Below, piece by piece: positions 22,770-32,992 of a stretch of 64,000 nt of DNA; the first letter of the stretch is position 1; each line of letters begins with the position of its first letter. The notes under the pieces are model-generated. The model ran no database searches. It saw only the letters and a list, made by a program, of their open reading frames with translations, and was not told the DNA's origin. The DNA is from Hexactinellida sp. DTS-2022 (Eukaryota > Porifera > Hexactinellida). The stretch spans positions 11,780,001 through 11,844,000 of the forward strand of contig JAPNXP010000002.1 in assembly GCA_028753945.1 (NCBI GenBank). Reading direction: 5' to 3'. The translations under genes were made by a program, and so were the position numbers.

Positions 22770-22973
22770 AGTGTGCTAAATAGTATGTGTAGCTCAGAAA
22801 TATCGTGTGTAAAAGGCTAGAAATCGAAGTTAACAATTTTTTTAGATTAAAATAATATAATGTTCGTAGGATATTTAACAATTATGGGCGAATAAAAATC
22901 TAAAAATATTAATATTTTGAAATTAGGAGAAATTATATCTAAACATTAATTAAAACGGTAAAACGGTATAGAA

Positions 22974-23107
22974 TGCATTATTATACCCTATATTAATGGT
23001 TTCAAAGTACGAGTGGTATATATTGAAATTTTTTAGTCCCGTCGACCTCTGCATCCCTGGTCCAAATTCCACATCCTATTGTGAGGCCTGTTATAGAGTA
23101 GGCTATG
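22974..23107 (-). repeat. right inverted repeat of the P element, 134 bp
   Basis: Complement of 19513-19646. It lies upstream of the transposase start and so also covers the likely promoter side. Confidence 0.9.
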
Positions 23108-23480
23108 GTTGAATCAATTTAATTATCGCAAGTTGAATCACTAGAATTAGATTTAACACTTTTACTGAAGTTGAAGTGTGAGTAAACAAAGAAGTTTCAA
23201 CCCCCATTTATGGCAGAAATTAAACCCATTTTAACAAATTTTCTTCTCCCATCAAACGCAGAATTTTAAGATGAATCCAAATGTGAGATAAAATTTGGGG
23301 GTTTAGTAAACAATTTTTGAGTTATGGACCAGACAAATTTTGAAAGGTGTTAAAGATGTGTCAAAAATTTGTTAATCAAAAATCGTAACCCCAGGTGCAA
23401 ATTAGACGGTCCTATCGCACCTACATGCCAAGTTTCAGCTCTCTATGTAGAAAGGTGTTGCCAGGGCACCGTCTACGGAG

Positions 23481-23608
23481 AAAAAAATCCAAAATTGCAG
23501 CTGTGCCGACGCATGTTCCTTTGGTGGCACTATATTTTTGTGTTGTTTATTGATAGTGCCTCCAAAGGAACATGCTGTCGGCGCAGGCTGCAATTTTGGA
23601 TTTTTTTT
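23481..23608. repeat. family A palindrome, copy 2
   Basis: Same ~125-bp inverted repeat. Most base pairs are kept, including a G/C variant pair (GTGCCGAC opposite GTCGGCGC). Confidence 0.8.
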
Positions 23609-24334
23609 CGCCAAGTCATCAACGCCTAAGGTGTGAAGAAGCATTTGTTAATTGGTCCGAGTCACAAGGAACGGTAGATAAATTTGAAGTTTGTTTCTAT
23701 CTTAAACCATCTTGAGTTTGATGCCATTCATTCATTATGTATTGATAATAAATTATATAATTAGTTATTTATATTAGCATTGTTATCCACGGTTGAGTTG
23801 AATTAAGTCAACAAATTCCTTATATTATATTATTTTATTTAATCCATTGTATGGTAAATTAAATAGAAGCCAGCTGCAATTTATAAGTTAAATCAATTTA
23901 ATTATCGCAAGTTGAATCAATAGAGTAAGATTTAACAAGTTAAATCAATATAATTATTACAAGTTGAAACAATGGAATTAGATTTAACAGTTATACTGAA
24001 ACTGAAGTGTGAGTAAACAAAGAAATTTCAACCCCCATTTATGGCAGAAATAAAACTCTTTATTGAAAGTTTTCTTCTCCCATCAGACGCAGAATTTTAT
24101 GGTGAATCCAAATGTGAAATAAAATTTGGGGGTTTAGTAAAACATATTTTGTGTTATGGACCAGACAAATTTTGAAAGGTGTTAAAGATGTGTCAAAAAT
24201 TTGTTAATCAAAAATCGTAACCCCAGGTGCAAATTAGACGGTCCCATCGCACCTACATGCCAAGTTTCAGCCCATCAACTATAAAGCTCAGGCCAGGGCA
24301 CCGTCTACGGAGAAAAAATAAATAAAAATAATAA

Positions 24335-24465
24335 TAAAAAATCCAAAATTGCATCCTGTGCCGACGCATGTTCCTTGGGTGGCACTATATTTTGTTGGTG
24401 GTTTATTGATAGTGCCTCCAATGGAACATGCTGTCGGCACAGGATGCAATTTTGGATTTTTTTTT
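24335..24465. repeat. family A palindrome, copy 3
   Basis: Same inverted repeat. The outer stem is changed on both arms together (TTGCATCCTGTGCC and GGCACAGGATGCAA instead of GCAGCC/GGCTGC), a compensatory difference that points to gene conversion between arms or selection for pairing. Confidence 0.8.
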
Positions 24466-25790
24466 CGCCAAGTCATCATCACTATAAAGGTGTTAAATCA
24501 TTTCAAAAAGGTGTTACAGAAGGCATCGACCCTTAGAGTGGTGGAAGTTTCGTTTTAGTTCACTTCCTTTTAGCGATATTCAAGTTTGAGTAGAATATAA
24601 CAACTGATGACTCAGCATTTTTTATGTGAGTGTTGGGTCATCACCCAACATGAACTAACCCATTTTTAATATCGAATTAACAAAATTGTAAAAACACATT
24701 TTTTTAACGATGTCATCATCACCTCAAGGTGTCAAGACCCACTTGTATAGGTGGCACGTGCCATAAGGACCAATTGATAAATTGAAAGTTTGTTTCTATC
24801 TTCTATGATCTCTGAGATTTATGATATTTAATTAATTAGTATATATAATTATTAATATTATTTATAATTTAACACCAATTTCAATGTCAACTTATATTTA
24901 TTAAGTTTAATTATTTTGTCATAAATAATAAATAAATTAATTTGTCCATCAAATTTCAATTCCGCACACTCGATAACCCCTAATAAACAAATTGGAAGCA
25001 TCTATATAAGTCATATACTGACTGAATTAATTATAATTAATTACGTCAGTATATTAACAGTGCAATAATATTAACGCAGAAGTAAATATAATCACATAAT
25101 CTGTCGTTGTTGTGGTATGTAAAATCTTAACGGTTCTATCATAAACCATCTTTAGTTTAATGCCATTCATTCATTACTTATTGATAATAAATTAAATTAT
25201 TAGTTATTTATTTTAGCAATGTTATCCACGGTGATTTGAGTTTAGTCAACAAATTCCTTATATCATTATATTTTATTTAATCCATTGTATAGTAATACTA
25301 CAATTAAATAGAAGCCAGCTGGAATTTATAAGTTGAATCAATATATTTATCTCAAGTTGAAACAATAGAGTAAGATTTAACAAGTTAAATCAATATAATT
25401 ATTACAAGTTGAAACAATAGAATTAGATTTAACACTTTTACTGAAATTGAAGTGCGAGTAAACAAAGAAATTTCAAACCCCATTTATGGCAGAAATTAAA
25501 CTTATTTTTGAAAATATTCCTCTCCCATCAGACGCAGAATTTTATGGTGAATCAAAATGTGAAATAAAATTTGGGGGTTTAGTAAAACATATTCTGAGTT
25601 ATGGACCAGACAAATTTTGAAAGGTGTTAAAGATGTGTCAAAAATTCGTTAATCAAAAATCGTAACCCCAGGTGCAAATTAGACGGTCCATACGCACCTA
25701 CATGCCAAGTTTCAGCCCATCAACTATAAAGCTCAGGCCAGGGCACCGTCTACGGAGAAAAAATAAAAATAATAATAATAATAATATAAA

Positions 25791-25977
25791 TAAAGGCAGT
25801 GATTCCAATACTGGGCCACTATACTATAGTATAGTCGGCACAGTAATAAAGGCAGTGATTCTAATACTGGGCCACTATACTATAGTATAGTCGGCACAGT
25901 AAAAACAAAAAAATAATATTATTAAAGGCAGTAAGATTAGAACTGGGCCACTATACTATAGTATAGTCGGCACAGTA
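25791..25977 (+). repeat. three tandem ~56-bp modules with a perfect 16-bp palindrome
   Basis: Each module reads AAAGGCAGTGATT, then AATACTGGGCCA, then CTATACTATAGTATAG, then TCGGCACAGTA (starts 25791, 25847 and about 25923). Single or double modules end other family A copies at 10.6, 37.3, 43.9 and 58.4 kb. The final GTCGGCACAG is shared with the big palindrome, so the module looks like a collapsed version of it. Confidence 0.8.
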
Positions 25978-25982
25978 ATTAT

Positions 25983-26109
25983 AAAATCCAAAATTGCAGC
26001 CTGTGCCGACGCATGTTCCTTTGATGGCACTATATTTTGGTAGTGGTTCATTGATAGTGCCTCCAAAGGAACATGCTGTCGGCACAAGCTGCAATTTTGG
26101 ATTTTTTTT
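25983..26109. repeat. family A palindrome, copy 4
   Basis: Directly follows the three small modules. Arms and loop match copy 1 closely. Confidence 0.8.
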
Positions 26110-27290
26110 GCCTAGTCATCATCACTATGAAGGTGTTAAATTATTTCTGAAAGGTGTTTCAGTAGGCAACGAACCTTAGAGTGGTGGAAGTTTCAATTTA
26201 GCTCACTGCATTTGAGAGATATTCAGGTTTCAGTAGAATATAATCTGTGATGACTCAGCATTTTTAAAGTGCGTGTTGGGTATTCACCCAACTCCAACCA
26301 ACCAATGCAAATTATTTAATTCACAAAATTGTAAAAATACATTTTTTTGACGATGTCATCATCACCTCAAGGTGTCAAGACCCACTTGTATAGGTGGTAC
26401 GTGGCATAAGGACCAATTGATAAATTGAAAGTTTGTTTTTATCTTGTATCATCTCTGAGATTAATGAAATTTAGCTAATTAGTATAAATATTTAATTAAT
26501 AAATTAATAATTTAACACCATTATTATGTACAGCAAAATAAATAAAGTTCAATTATTTGCACTTATTATTAATTTAAATCGAATTTCACTATCATATTTG
26601 AATTCAGCGCACTCGATAACCCCACTAATCCAATTGGAAACTTCTTAAGTTAAATACAAAAGGAATTAATTATAATAAATTACGTCAGTACATTAATTGT
26701 GCAAGAATATTCTCGCCGAAATAAATATAATCACTTAATCTGTCGTTGTGGAATGTAAAATCTTAACGGTTCTATCATAAACCATCTTTAGTTTAATGCC
26801 ATTCATTCATTACTTATTGATAATAAATTAAATTATTAGTTATATATTTTAGCAATGTTATCCACGGTGAGTTGAGTAAAGTCAACAAATTCCTTATATA
26901 AATTAATTTAATTTAATCCATTGTATAGTAATGCTACAATTAAATAGAAGCCAGCTGGAATTTATAAGTTAAATCAATTTAATTATCGCAAGTTGAATCA
27001 ATAGAGTAAGATTTAACAAGTTAAATCAATATAATTATTACAAGTTGAAACAATGGAATTAGATTTAACAGTTATACTGAAACTGAAGTGTGAGTAAACA
27101 AAGAAATTTCAACCCCCATTTATGGCAGAAATAAAACTCTTTATTGAAAGTTTTCTTCTCCCATCAGACGCGGAATTTTATGGTGAATCCAAATGTGAAA
27201 TAAAATTTGGGGGTTAGTAAAACATATTTTGTGTTATGGACCAGACAAATTTTGAAAGGTGTTAAAGATGTGTCAAAAATTTCTTAATCA

Positions 27291-27769
27291 AAAATGAATA
27301 AAGTTGAGTTGCTATTAAATATTAATTAATTAATAACAAGGGAGAATATAGATACATTAATTAATAAACACGGCCTTCTTTAAATAAAGCAAGTAGATTA
27401 CAATTAAATCTTTAAATTATGATAATTAAAAGGGATAATTTATTGTAGTAGAGAGTAAATAACATAAACAATTAATTTTATAATAAAAATTAATCTGTAA
27501 AGTGGAAAAATTTTTCACTACCAGCGCCTCAAAAGACCACAGTAGAATGGAGAAGCAAATCCAGAATTCACTAGTTATACTAACTCTCAAATTTCACAAT
27601 TTAATTAAGTAAAACATGAAACAGTAAACTTATAGTAGAGTGGATAAAATTTGCCTTATATAGTTGCGTCTCAGAATACCACAGCGTCTCAAAATATCAC
27701 AGTCTAATTTGTAATAGCAAATCCATGGTATATACAGTGTATCAGATAGGCGTCTCATAATACCACACA
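27291..27769. other. no gene seen
   Basis: AT-rich. Three short repeats of a GCGTCTCA(A/G)AATA(C/T)CAC motif lie near 27520-27770. No supported frame. Confidence 0.4.
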
Positions 27770-28230
27770 ACAGGTCTAGTATATATATATATATTAGTTT
27801 GTAGGTTCCGAGTTGATTGTAGAAAGTCGACGGTTTCTTGGCATATAGGTGTAATCTTTGGCCTCCGACAACAAATTGAGGTTTCCACAAAAATTTCTCA
27901 CACCTCATGAAGTCATGACGTCATTGTCACATTTGAGAAGCGCGAAAATTCACTTAATCGCCATAATTCACTCCAAGAGATAAAACGCAGAAAATTTAAT
28001 AGAACATGAACATTAATGATGCGGACACGAATGTCACTCCAGATTGCCAATATCCATACACATTATTGCATGATGACGCAATCACTAAATTTAAAAGTGT
28101 TAAATTTGGTTATTTATGCCTATGTACACTTTATAATCAACGGTAGAAGTTAGAAGTATTACATACACAGCAACAGCGATGTGCCTGTGTGTGGTCGTGT
28201 TCGGCAAGCAAGTAAAGCGCGCTACTATCA
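27770..28230 (+). repeat. family B repeat, copy 2
   Basis: Colinear with 10.75-11.04 and 41.08-41.74 kb. It keeps TGACGTCA at 27916-27923 and the downstream GCATGATGACGCAATCA. It ends in a GCAAGCAAGTAAAGCGCGCTA stretch like the end of the 41-kb copy. Confidence 0.75.
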
Positions 28231-29341
28231 AGGGCGTGCTGGCTAGGAACGAGACGCATCATGGGCCTCTAAAATTAGACATTGAAAATATATAGTAAAT
28301 TAAACACTTAGATTAAAAAAATCTAAAGATCCAAACATTGAATCACTGGTTGCTTTTTGGAAATGCCAACCTTGATACAATATGATTAGCCCACTTAACG
28401 AACCACTGATATGAAGTCTGGAGCTCAAAAGGAAGGCAATGGAGAAATTAATGTTAGCTTAAGATGAAAGAAGACTAAGACAATAATTTCATTCACGAAT
28501 ACGATTGCTTGTGCATCACATGAGTCCAACCACTCACAACTCCAGTAGCTACGTCAACTAATGTCTTCTTCCACAACTTCAACAAAAGTCAAGAATCTAA
28601 ATTGGACAAAGCTTTAAATATTTAGAATGTGTATTTTACTCAATATAATGTCACTACAGGGTTTAATTACAACGTACGTAACTATAGTCTATTCACGGAA
28701 AATAACCATGTATAAATACAAGTCTTACATTCGAAAATAACACAGAGCATATCTAATTTACCTGACATTATATGGATTTTAATGAATATTACTACATTAT
28801 AGGTGGGAAACATGATAATTGTCTCTCTTACAACAAACTAACTGTGTATGAAAAATATATATACGATAAAATAACTATTATTCAAACTGTAACTTTAGTA
28901 GTAGTATCCTTTTCGATCCACTGAAGCATTTTGCAAGTGTTTTTAGAGTATAAATTGCAAACTTTAATCTTCGTGGTGTAGAAGATATAGGGCCCTTAAT
29001 CTGGTGCAGTGGATTATTGCTATAGGTAGGTTGGTTCAACTATTGCTTAGTACTTCAGGCAGTTCACGCATAGCGGGTTCAGTTGTTTTTAATGGTGGGA
29101 TTATCGGAGAGTAGACCTTTCAGTGGTGCTAGTGGTAATTTAGACATTAATTTAAATTCTTCTTTGGTGAGAGGCCGAAGTTGAGTGATTGTGGGTCTTG
29201 TATTGTTGTAACTCTATTGTATCAATGGAAGGAAGGGTTGGGGTATTTTATTGTTTGGTGGGGGAATATGTTCTTTCAGTTAAGTTTTTGATAAATTCGA
29301 TTGGTATGTGGCCTAGATTATTAAGTGCGGGACGTATTTTT
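28231..29341. other. no gene seen
   Basis: About 1.1 kb with no supported frame or shared repeat. The last eight bases are the target duplication of the following MITE. Confidence 0.45.
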
Positions 29342-29857
29342 CAGGGCTTTTCACGAGTCACTTGATTGACTCGATGACTCGCGAGTCCCCACGAGTCCCC
29401 ACGAGTCATCGAGTGAGACTCGGTGACTTGAGTCACCTAATTTTGTCACGAGTCAATTGACTCGGTGACTCGAGTCATCGAATTTTGTCACGAGTCAACT
29501 GACTCGGTGACTCGAGTAATCGAATTTTATCACGAGTCAATTGACTCGGTGACTCGAGTCAGGAAGCGCGAATCATCGAGTTAGGATTCGCGAGCCATCG
29601 AGTTCGGGAATCGCGAATTATTGATGTCTACATATGGTAAGATTAAGCAATTGGAAATTGAGTATTATCCGAATAATCTTTTACTAATCTGATTATATTC
29701 AGAATTTGACAAACCCATGAATCTCAAAAGATATTATTTGATGACTCGATGACTCGCGAGTCACCACGATTCATCGAGTCAGACTCGGTGACTCGAGTCA
29801 CAGAATTTTGTCGCGATTCAATTGACTCGGTGACTCGGTGACTCATGAAAAGCCCTG
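29342..29857. mobile_element. MITE packed with GACTCG/GAGTCA motifs, 516 bp
   Basis: The ends are CAGGGCTTTTCACGAGTCA and, complemented on the right, CAGGGCTTTTCATGAGTCA. A perfect 8-bp duplication GTATTTTT flanks it (29334-29341 and 29858-29865), so it is hAT-like. The interior is an array of about twenty GACTCG, GAGTCA and GACTCGAGTC words spaced by TTTTGTCAC blocks, partly palindromic. Confidence 0.85.
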
Positions 29858-29865
29858 GTATTTTT

Positions 29866-30303
29866 CTATGAGGTATGCGAGGGTTGTTGCTGGATTCGTC
29901 CCTATTATGCACAGTGGCACTAAATGGTCAAATCATGGAAGTAACTGTTTAGGTATGAGATAGCGCTTTAAACTATATTATTTACCTATGGGAAATCGTA
30001 TTCATAGAATCCATGGTATAAATATTATTTTTTCTATGGCTTCAGGTGTGAAAGTTATGCCGTCATTGTCAAATTTTATTTTTTAGAATTTTTAAATAAC
30101 TGACTCTAGTTACCCCAATCTGTATTAGAAAGTTTATAAAATTGCACATTATATCAATAGTAACCTAAGTAGCCTTATTATCTATATTTGGTAATATTAC
30201 GTACAGATTCTTGAGGAAATAGCACTTTATTGATATCAATTATAGTAGATTTTCAATAACAAGTGAATTTAAGAGAATGTCTTGATCTCTCTTTACTTCC
30301 AAC
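29866..30303. other. no gene seen
   Basis: AT-rich spacer between two MITEs, ending in the duplication CTTCCAAC. Confidence 0.4.
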
Positions 30304-30829
30304 CAGTGGCGCGCGTGTGCTCCACCACTAGGTGGTCACCCATGGGTCAGCATGTGTATTTTGGATCAAACACCAAATACAGTATAGTTAAATCATGTTT
30401 CATCTAGCTTCTCGAGCTATACGCCATATGCTACGCATATGCAGGATATGCCCAGAATAGCATTCACGCCTAGTTTTTGCTAATATAATTACGAAATGGG
30501 GGTTGTAATTTTTCCACTATGCTGAATTCTAGACTTCAGGGATTGTGAGTTCTCGGAGTTAATAGAGAGAGAACTCTCAACATTTAAGATGCCGTTTTAA
30601 TTGACAAATTTGCTAATAATAAGAGACGGATCATTCTCAATTAGTGTATAAATACTTCACAGTCTAAATTCCTTGTTTGATCAATTAGAATAGCCAAAAG
30701 AAAGGATACCCAACAAATAAATAAAAAATTATTGTAGCTGTACATCTTACAGGGTGGTCAGGAGGGTGGTCAATCACTTTGATAGGGTGGTCAGCTGACC
30801 ACCCTTGACCACCCTTGGCGCCGCCACTG
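30304..30829. mobile_element. hAT-type MITE, 526 bp
   Basis: CAGTGGCGC at the left and GGCGCCGCCACTG at the right, with TGGTCA-rich subterminal repeats. The flanks are CTTCCAAC (30296-30303) and CCTCCAAC (30830-30837), an 8-bp duplication with one mismatch. No transposase frame inside. Confidence 0.8.
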
Positions 30830-30837
30830 CCTCCAAC

Positions 30838-31080
30838 ACTTCTTTCGTATTATTACGAAATTAAGACAAATAGGATTGCTATGGGAAATAAGCCTGATGA
30901 AGAAATCTCTGAAGTTATATTCAAAGCTAATTTTCTAGACAACCTCTCGCGGAATCGTCTCACAAGTTTATTACAAGCTTCTAACCCTCCTCTGATAAAT
31001 TTTCCAACCCATATCCACCATTGTGATCTGAAATGATTCGAGGTGCATGTGCCCAGAAGTTTATGTAATGTTGGGGTTAC
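30838..31080 (+). other. possible coding remnant, unidentified
   Basis: An open frame continues through LLSYYYEIKTNRIAMGNKPD and on to FLDNLSRNRLTSLLQASNPP. Removing the upstream MITE lets the frame read on to the left for a few codons (CLDLSLLPTLLSYYY). I do not recognise the family, and it may be chance. Confidence 0.25.
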
Positions 31081-31087
31081 GTGTGCC

Positions 31088-31245
31088 CAGAGGCGGCGCC
31101 AGGATTTTCAGGTAGGGGAGCTCAAGGGGGGCCAGGGGAGATTTTAGGGGGAGCCACACAGTACAACAATGTTATTATAGGTGGGGCCAGCCTAAAATAG
31201 GGGGGCCATGGCCCCTCTGCCCCCCCCCGAAGGGCGCCGCCACTG
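31088..31245. mobile_element. hAT-type MITE, G-rich, 158 bp
   Basis: CAGAGGCGGCGCCAGG at the left and GGGCGCCGCCACTG at the right, flanked by CGTGTGCC (31080-31087) and CGTGTACC (31246-31253). The interior is strongly G-rich on the plus strand with a poly-C run near the right end. Confidence 0.85.
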
Positions 31246-31385
31246 CGTGTACCCATGAAAAATTTATCAAAATTTATTCATATGTCTCTCGGTAGACATT
31301 GTCAAGGCATTCAGTGTCTATTTTTATATTGCTAATTTGCTATTGTATAGCCTCAAAATAGTACCCAAATTATTAAAATATTTGG

Positions 31386-32411
31386 TTATGTTTTGATGAT
31401 TTTCTTAAGGGAAACTGTCAAAACCCAATAGAGAAAATATTTGACTGTATCATCCTTACGTGTGAAACACCTCTGAACTAAATTTAATGTTGTTGAAGTT
31501 CCACCCTGGACTGATGGTGCGTCAATCGATATATATATCTTTTCATCGATTAAGTTGGTAATAAAGCACTTACAGTTTTTACGAAGTCGGTGACCATTTT
31601 TTAGCACCACACTGTAAATGGGAGACTAATAATAAGAATCAGCTGAAAGTTCTCAGATAAGCATGTAGAGGAAAAGCTGAAACTATATCTTTCTCTGAGA
31701 TTGGCTTGTGTATTAAATAGAATCTCTGACTTGATGGTAAAGACAAAAATTCATCCTCATCAATCTCCTAAAATAAATCAAGTGCATCATGAAATTGTCC
31801 TATTCATCGGATAGCCAGTTTTACAAAACAAATGCCATGTAATTGAGCGAATGAGGATGTATACAATTGGCAACTTGCTCCAGCAGCGCCGCTTAAGATT
31901 TTTGCCATCTTCGTGTCGAAATGAGAACGAATTATCTTAACCTCGGCATGACCATTGTGTAAACACAACCCGCTTTCTTCAATCGCTAAAGTCTCTTGAT
32001 TTATTAATGAATCCATCAAGAACTTCACATTTTCTTAATTCTCTGGGATGGCTAAAAGAGCAACAGGTCTAGTAGAATATGGTGAATTAGGTTTATTTGG
32101 TTTCCACAGAATATTGTCGTATGCATTTAAGATGGCGTCAATTTAAAACCCAAATAACAAAAAATGAATTTGAGAGCTCAGGATGACTTCTTGCTTGTCG
32201 ATACACTCGATGACACCCTGATCCATCTACCCCATCGGACATTTTAACTTTGAGAGAAAAGTCTTGATTGTCAACACTTAAATTCATTACAATGCGCTCA
32301 ACAGTATGGGAGAGATGTTTTGTGTAATAAATCCCTACTCCAATCGGAAATTCCTTATGAATCAGCCGCCTCATCAACCAAGTAAATTTGAGATCATCTG
32401 AGACCAAAGTA
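31386..32411 (-). pseudogene. Transib/RAG1-like transposase fossil, main part
   Basis: Minus-strand patches in order from 32411: FTWLMRRLIHKEFPIGVGIYY, then KVKMSDGVDGSGCHRVYRQ followed by FFVIWVLN (32138-32446 frame). After a frameshift comes DAILNAYDNILWKPN...STRPVALLAIPE. After a stop comes SHFDTKMAKILSGAAGASCQ (31804-32028), and finally SIDAPSVQGGTSTTLNLVQRCF (31386-31610). The DG-x-DGSG-x-H-x2-Y-x-Q signature around a catalytic Asp, a K/M-rich GAxGASC motif and the late GGTSTT-type box are in the order expected for the Transib/RAG1 DDE superfamily. Multiple frameshifts and stops make it dead. The N-terminal piece lies beyond the hAT insertion at 35969-36141. A Chapaev-type (CMC) assignment is the main alternative. 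Confidence 0.55.
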
Positions 32412-32992
32412 CGCCTGAGCAGAGGCGTAGCCAGGATGCGACACATGAGGCCCAGGCCTCAACCAAATATTTTGTGCCGCTGCGGTGTCCGCGCGGAATT
32501 GCCGCATGTTAAATGTCTTTTCATAGTCCAATACCGATCAAAGAAGCCATTAGCAAATTCATCGAGTGAAGTAAAAAGCCATTTATTAGTATACCATAAT
32601 TTCAATAATATTACTTTCTATGCCTAAGTTAAGTAATTGCATTCTTTAAAATGCCTACCGTACTCAATGCTTGGAAATTCACTTGTTTGTACAAACTATT
32701 CTGGACTGTCGAAACTTTTCAACATGTATATATCCAGAACATGTCCCTTAATCTCAAATTAAGGGACAGTTTTTTTAAAAACAGTCCCTTAATATTGGAA
32801 AATACTCCATAAAACACACTTTTATGGTGAATTTCCTTTTAGGGAATCGAGCTTTTTTTTATCTAAATTGTGTTGTAAAAAAAGCTAAACTTTTAAAATA
32901 TGTCCCTAAATCGTGTAATAAAAGACACTTTCTGGATATCATATTATTAAATTAAAATCATATTATTAAGTTTAAGTTCCATACTAGCAATA

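Larger units (their letters stand above)
19513..23107 (-). mobile_element. intact autonomous P element, 3.6 kb
   Basis: Ends start CATAGCCTACTCTATAACAG on both strands. The duplicated flank is GTTGAAT (19506-19512 and 23108-23114), or 8 bp as GTTGAATC if the first C is shared. P elements normally give 8 bp. The inserted target is the family A repeat, which reads on correctly when the element is removed. It contains one uninterrupted transposase gene on the minus strand. The 134-bp inverted repeats differ by a single base, so the insertion is recent. At least two related fossils lie at 12.1-18.1 kb. Confidence 0.92.
23108..27290 (+). repeat. family A tandem array, about 1.45-kb units
   Basis: Head-to-tail units recur with the same block order: palindrome, CATCATCACCTCAAGGTGTC, GCCATTCATTCATTA, GAAGCCAGCTGG, GATTTAACA..., CAACCCCCATTTATGGCAGA, ACATGCCAAGTTTCAGCCCA, GGCACCGTCTACGGAG, small palindromic module, next palindrome. 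The GATTTAACA block lies near 23140, 23975, 25425 and 27057, so one unit is shortened and one lengthened by extra modules. The last unit breaks off near 27290. No coding capacity is present. The array could be a satellite or a multiplied non-autonomous element. Confidence 0.8.

Noticed and set aside
23108-27290. Array of T-box sites (AGGTGT) as a regulatory function
   Set aside because: AGGTGTTAAA, AGGTGTCAAG and AGGTGTGAAG recur in each family A unit, but they recur because the unit does. There is no independent evidence of selection on them.
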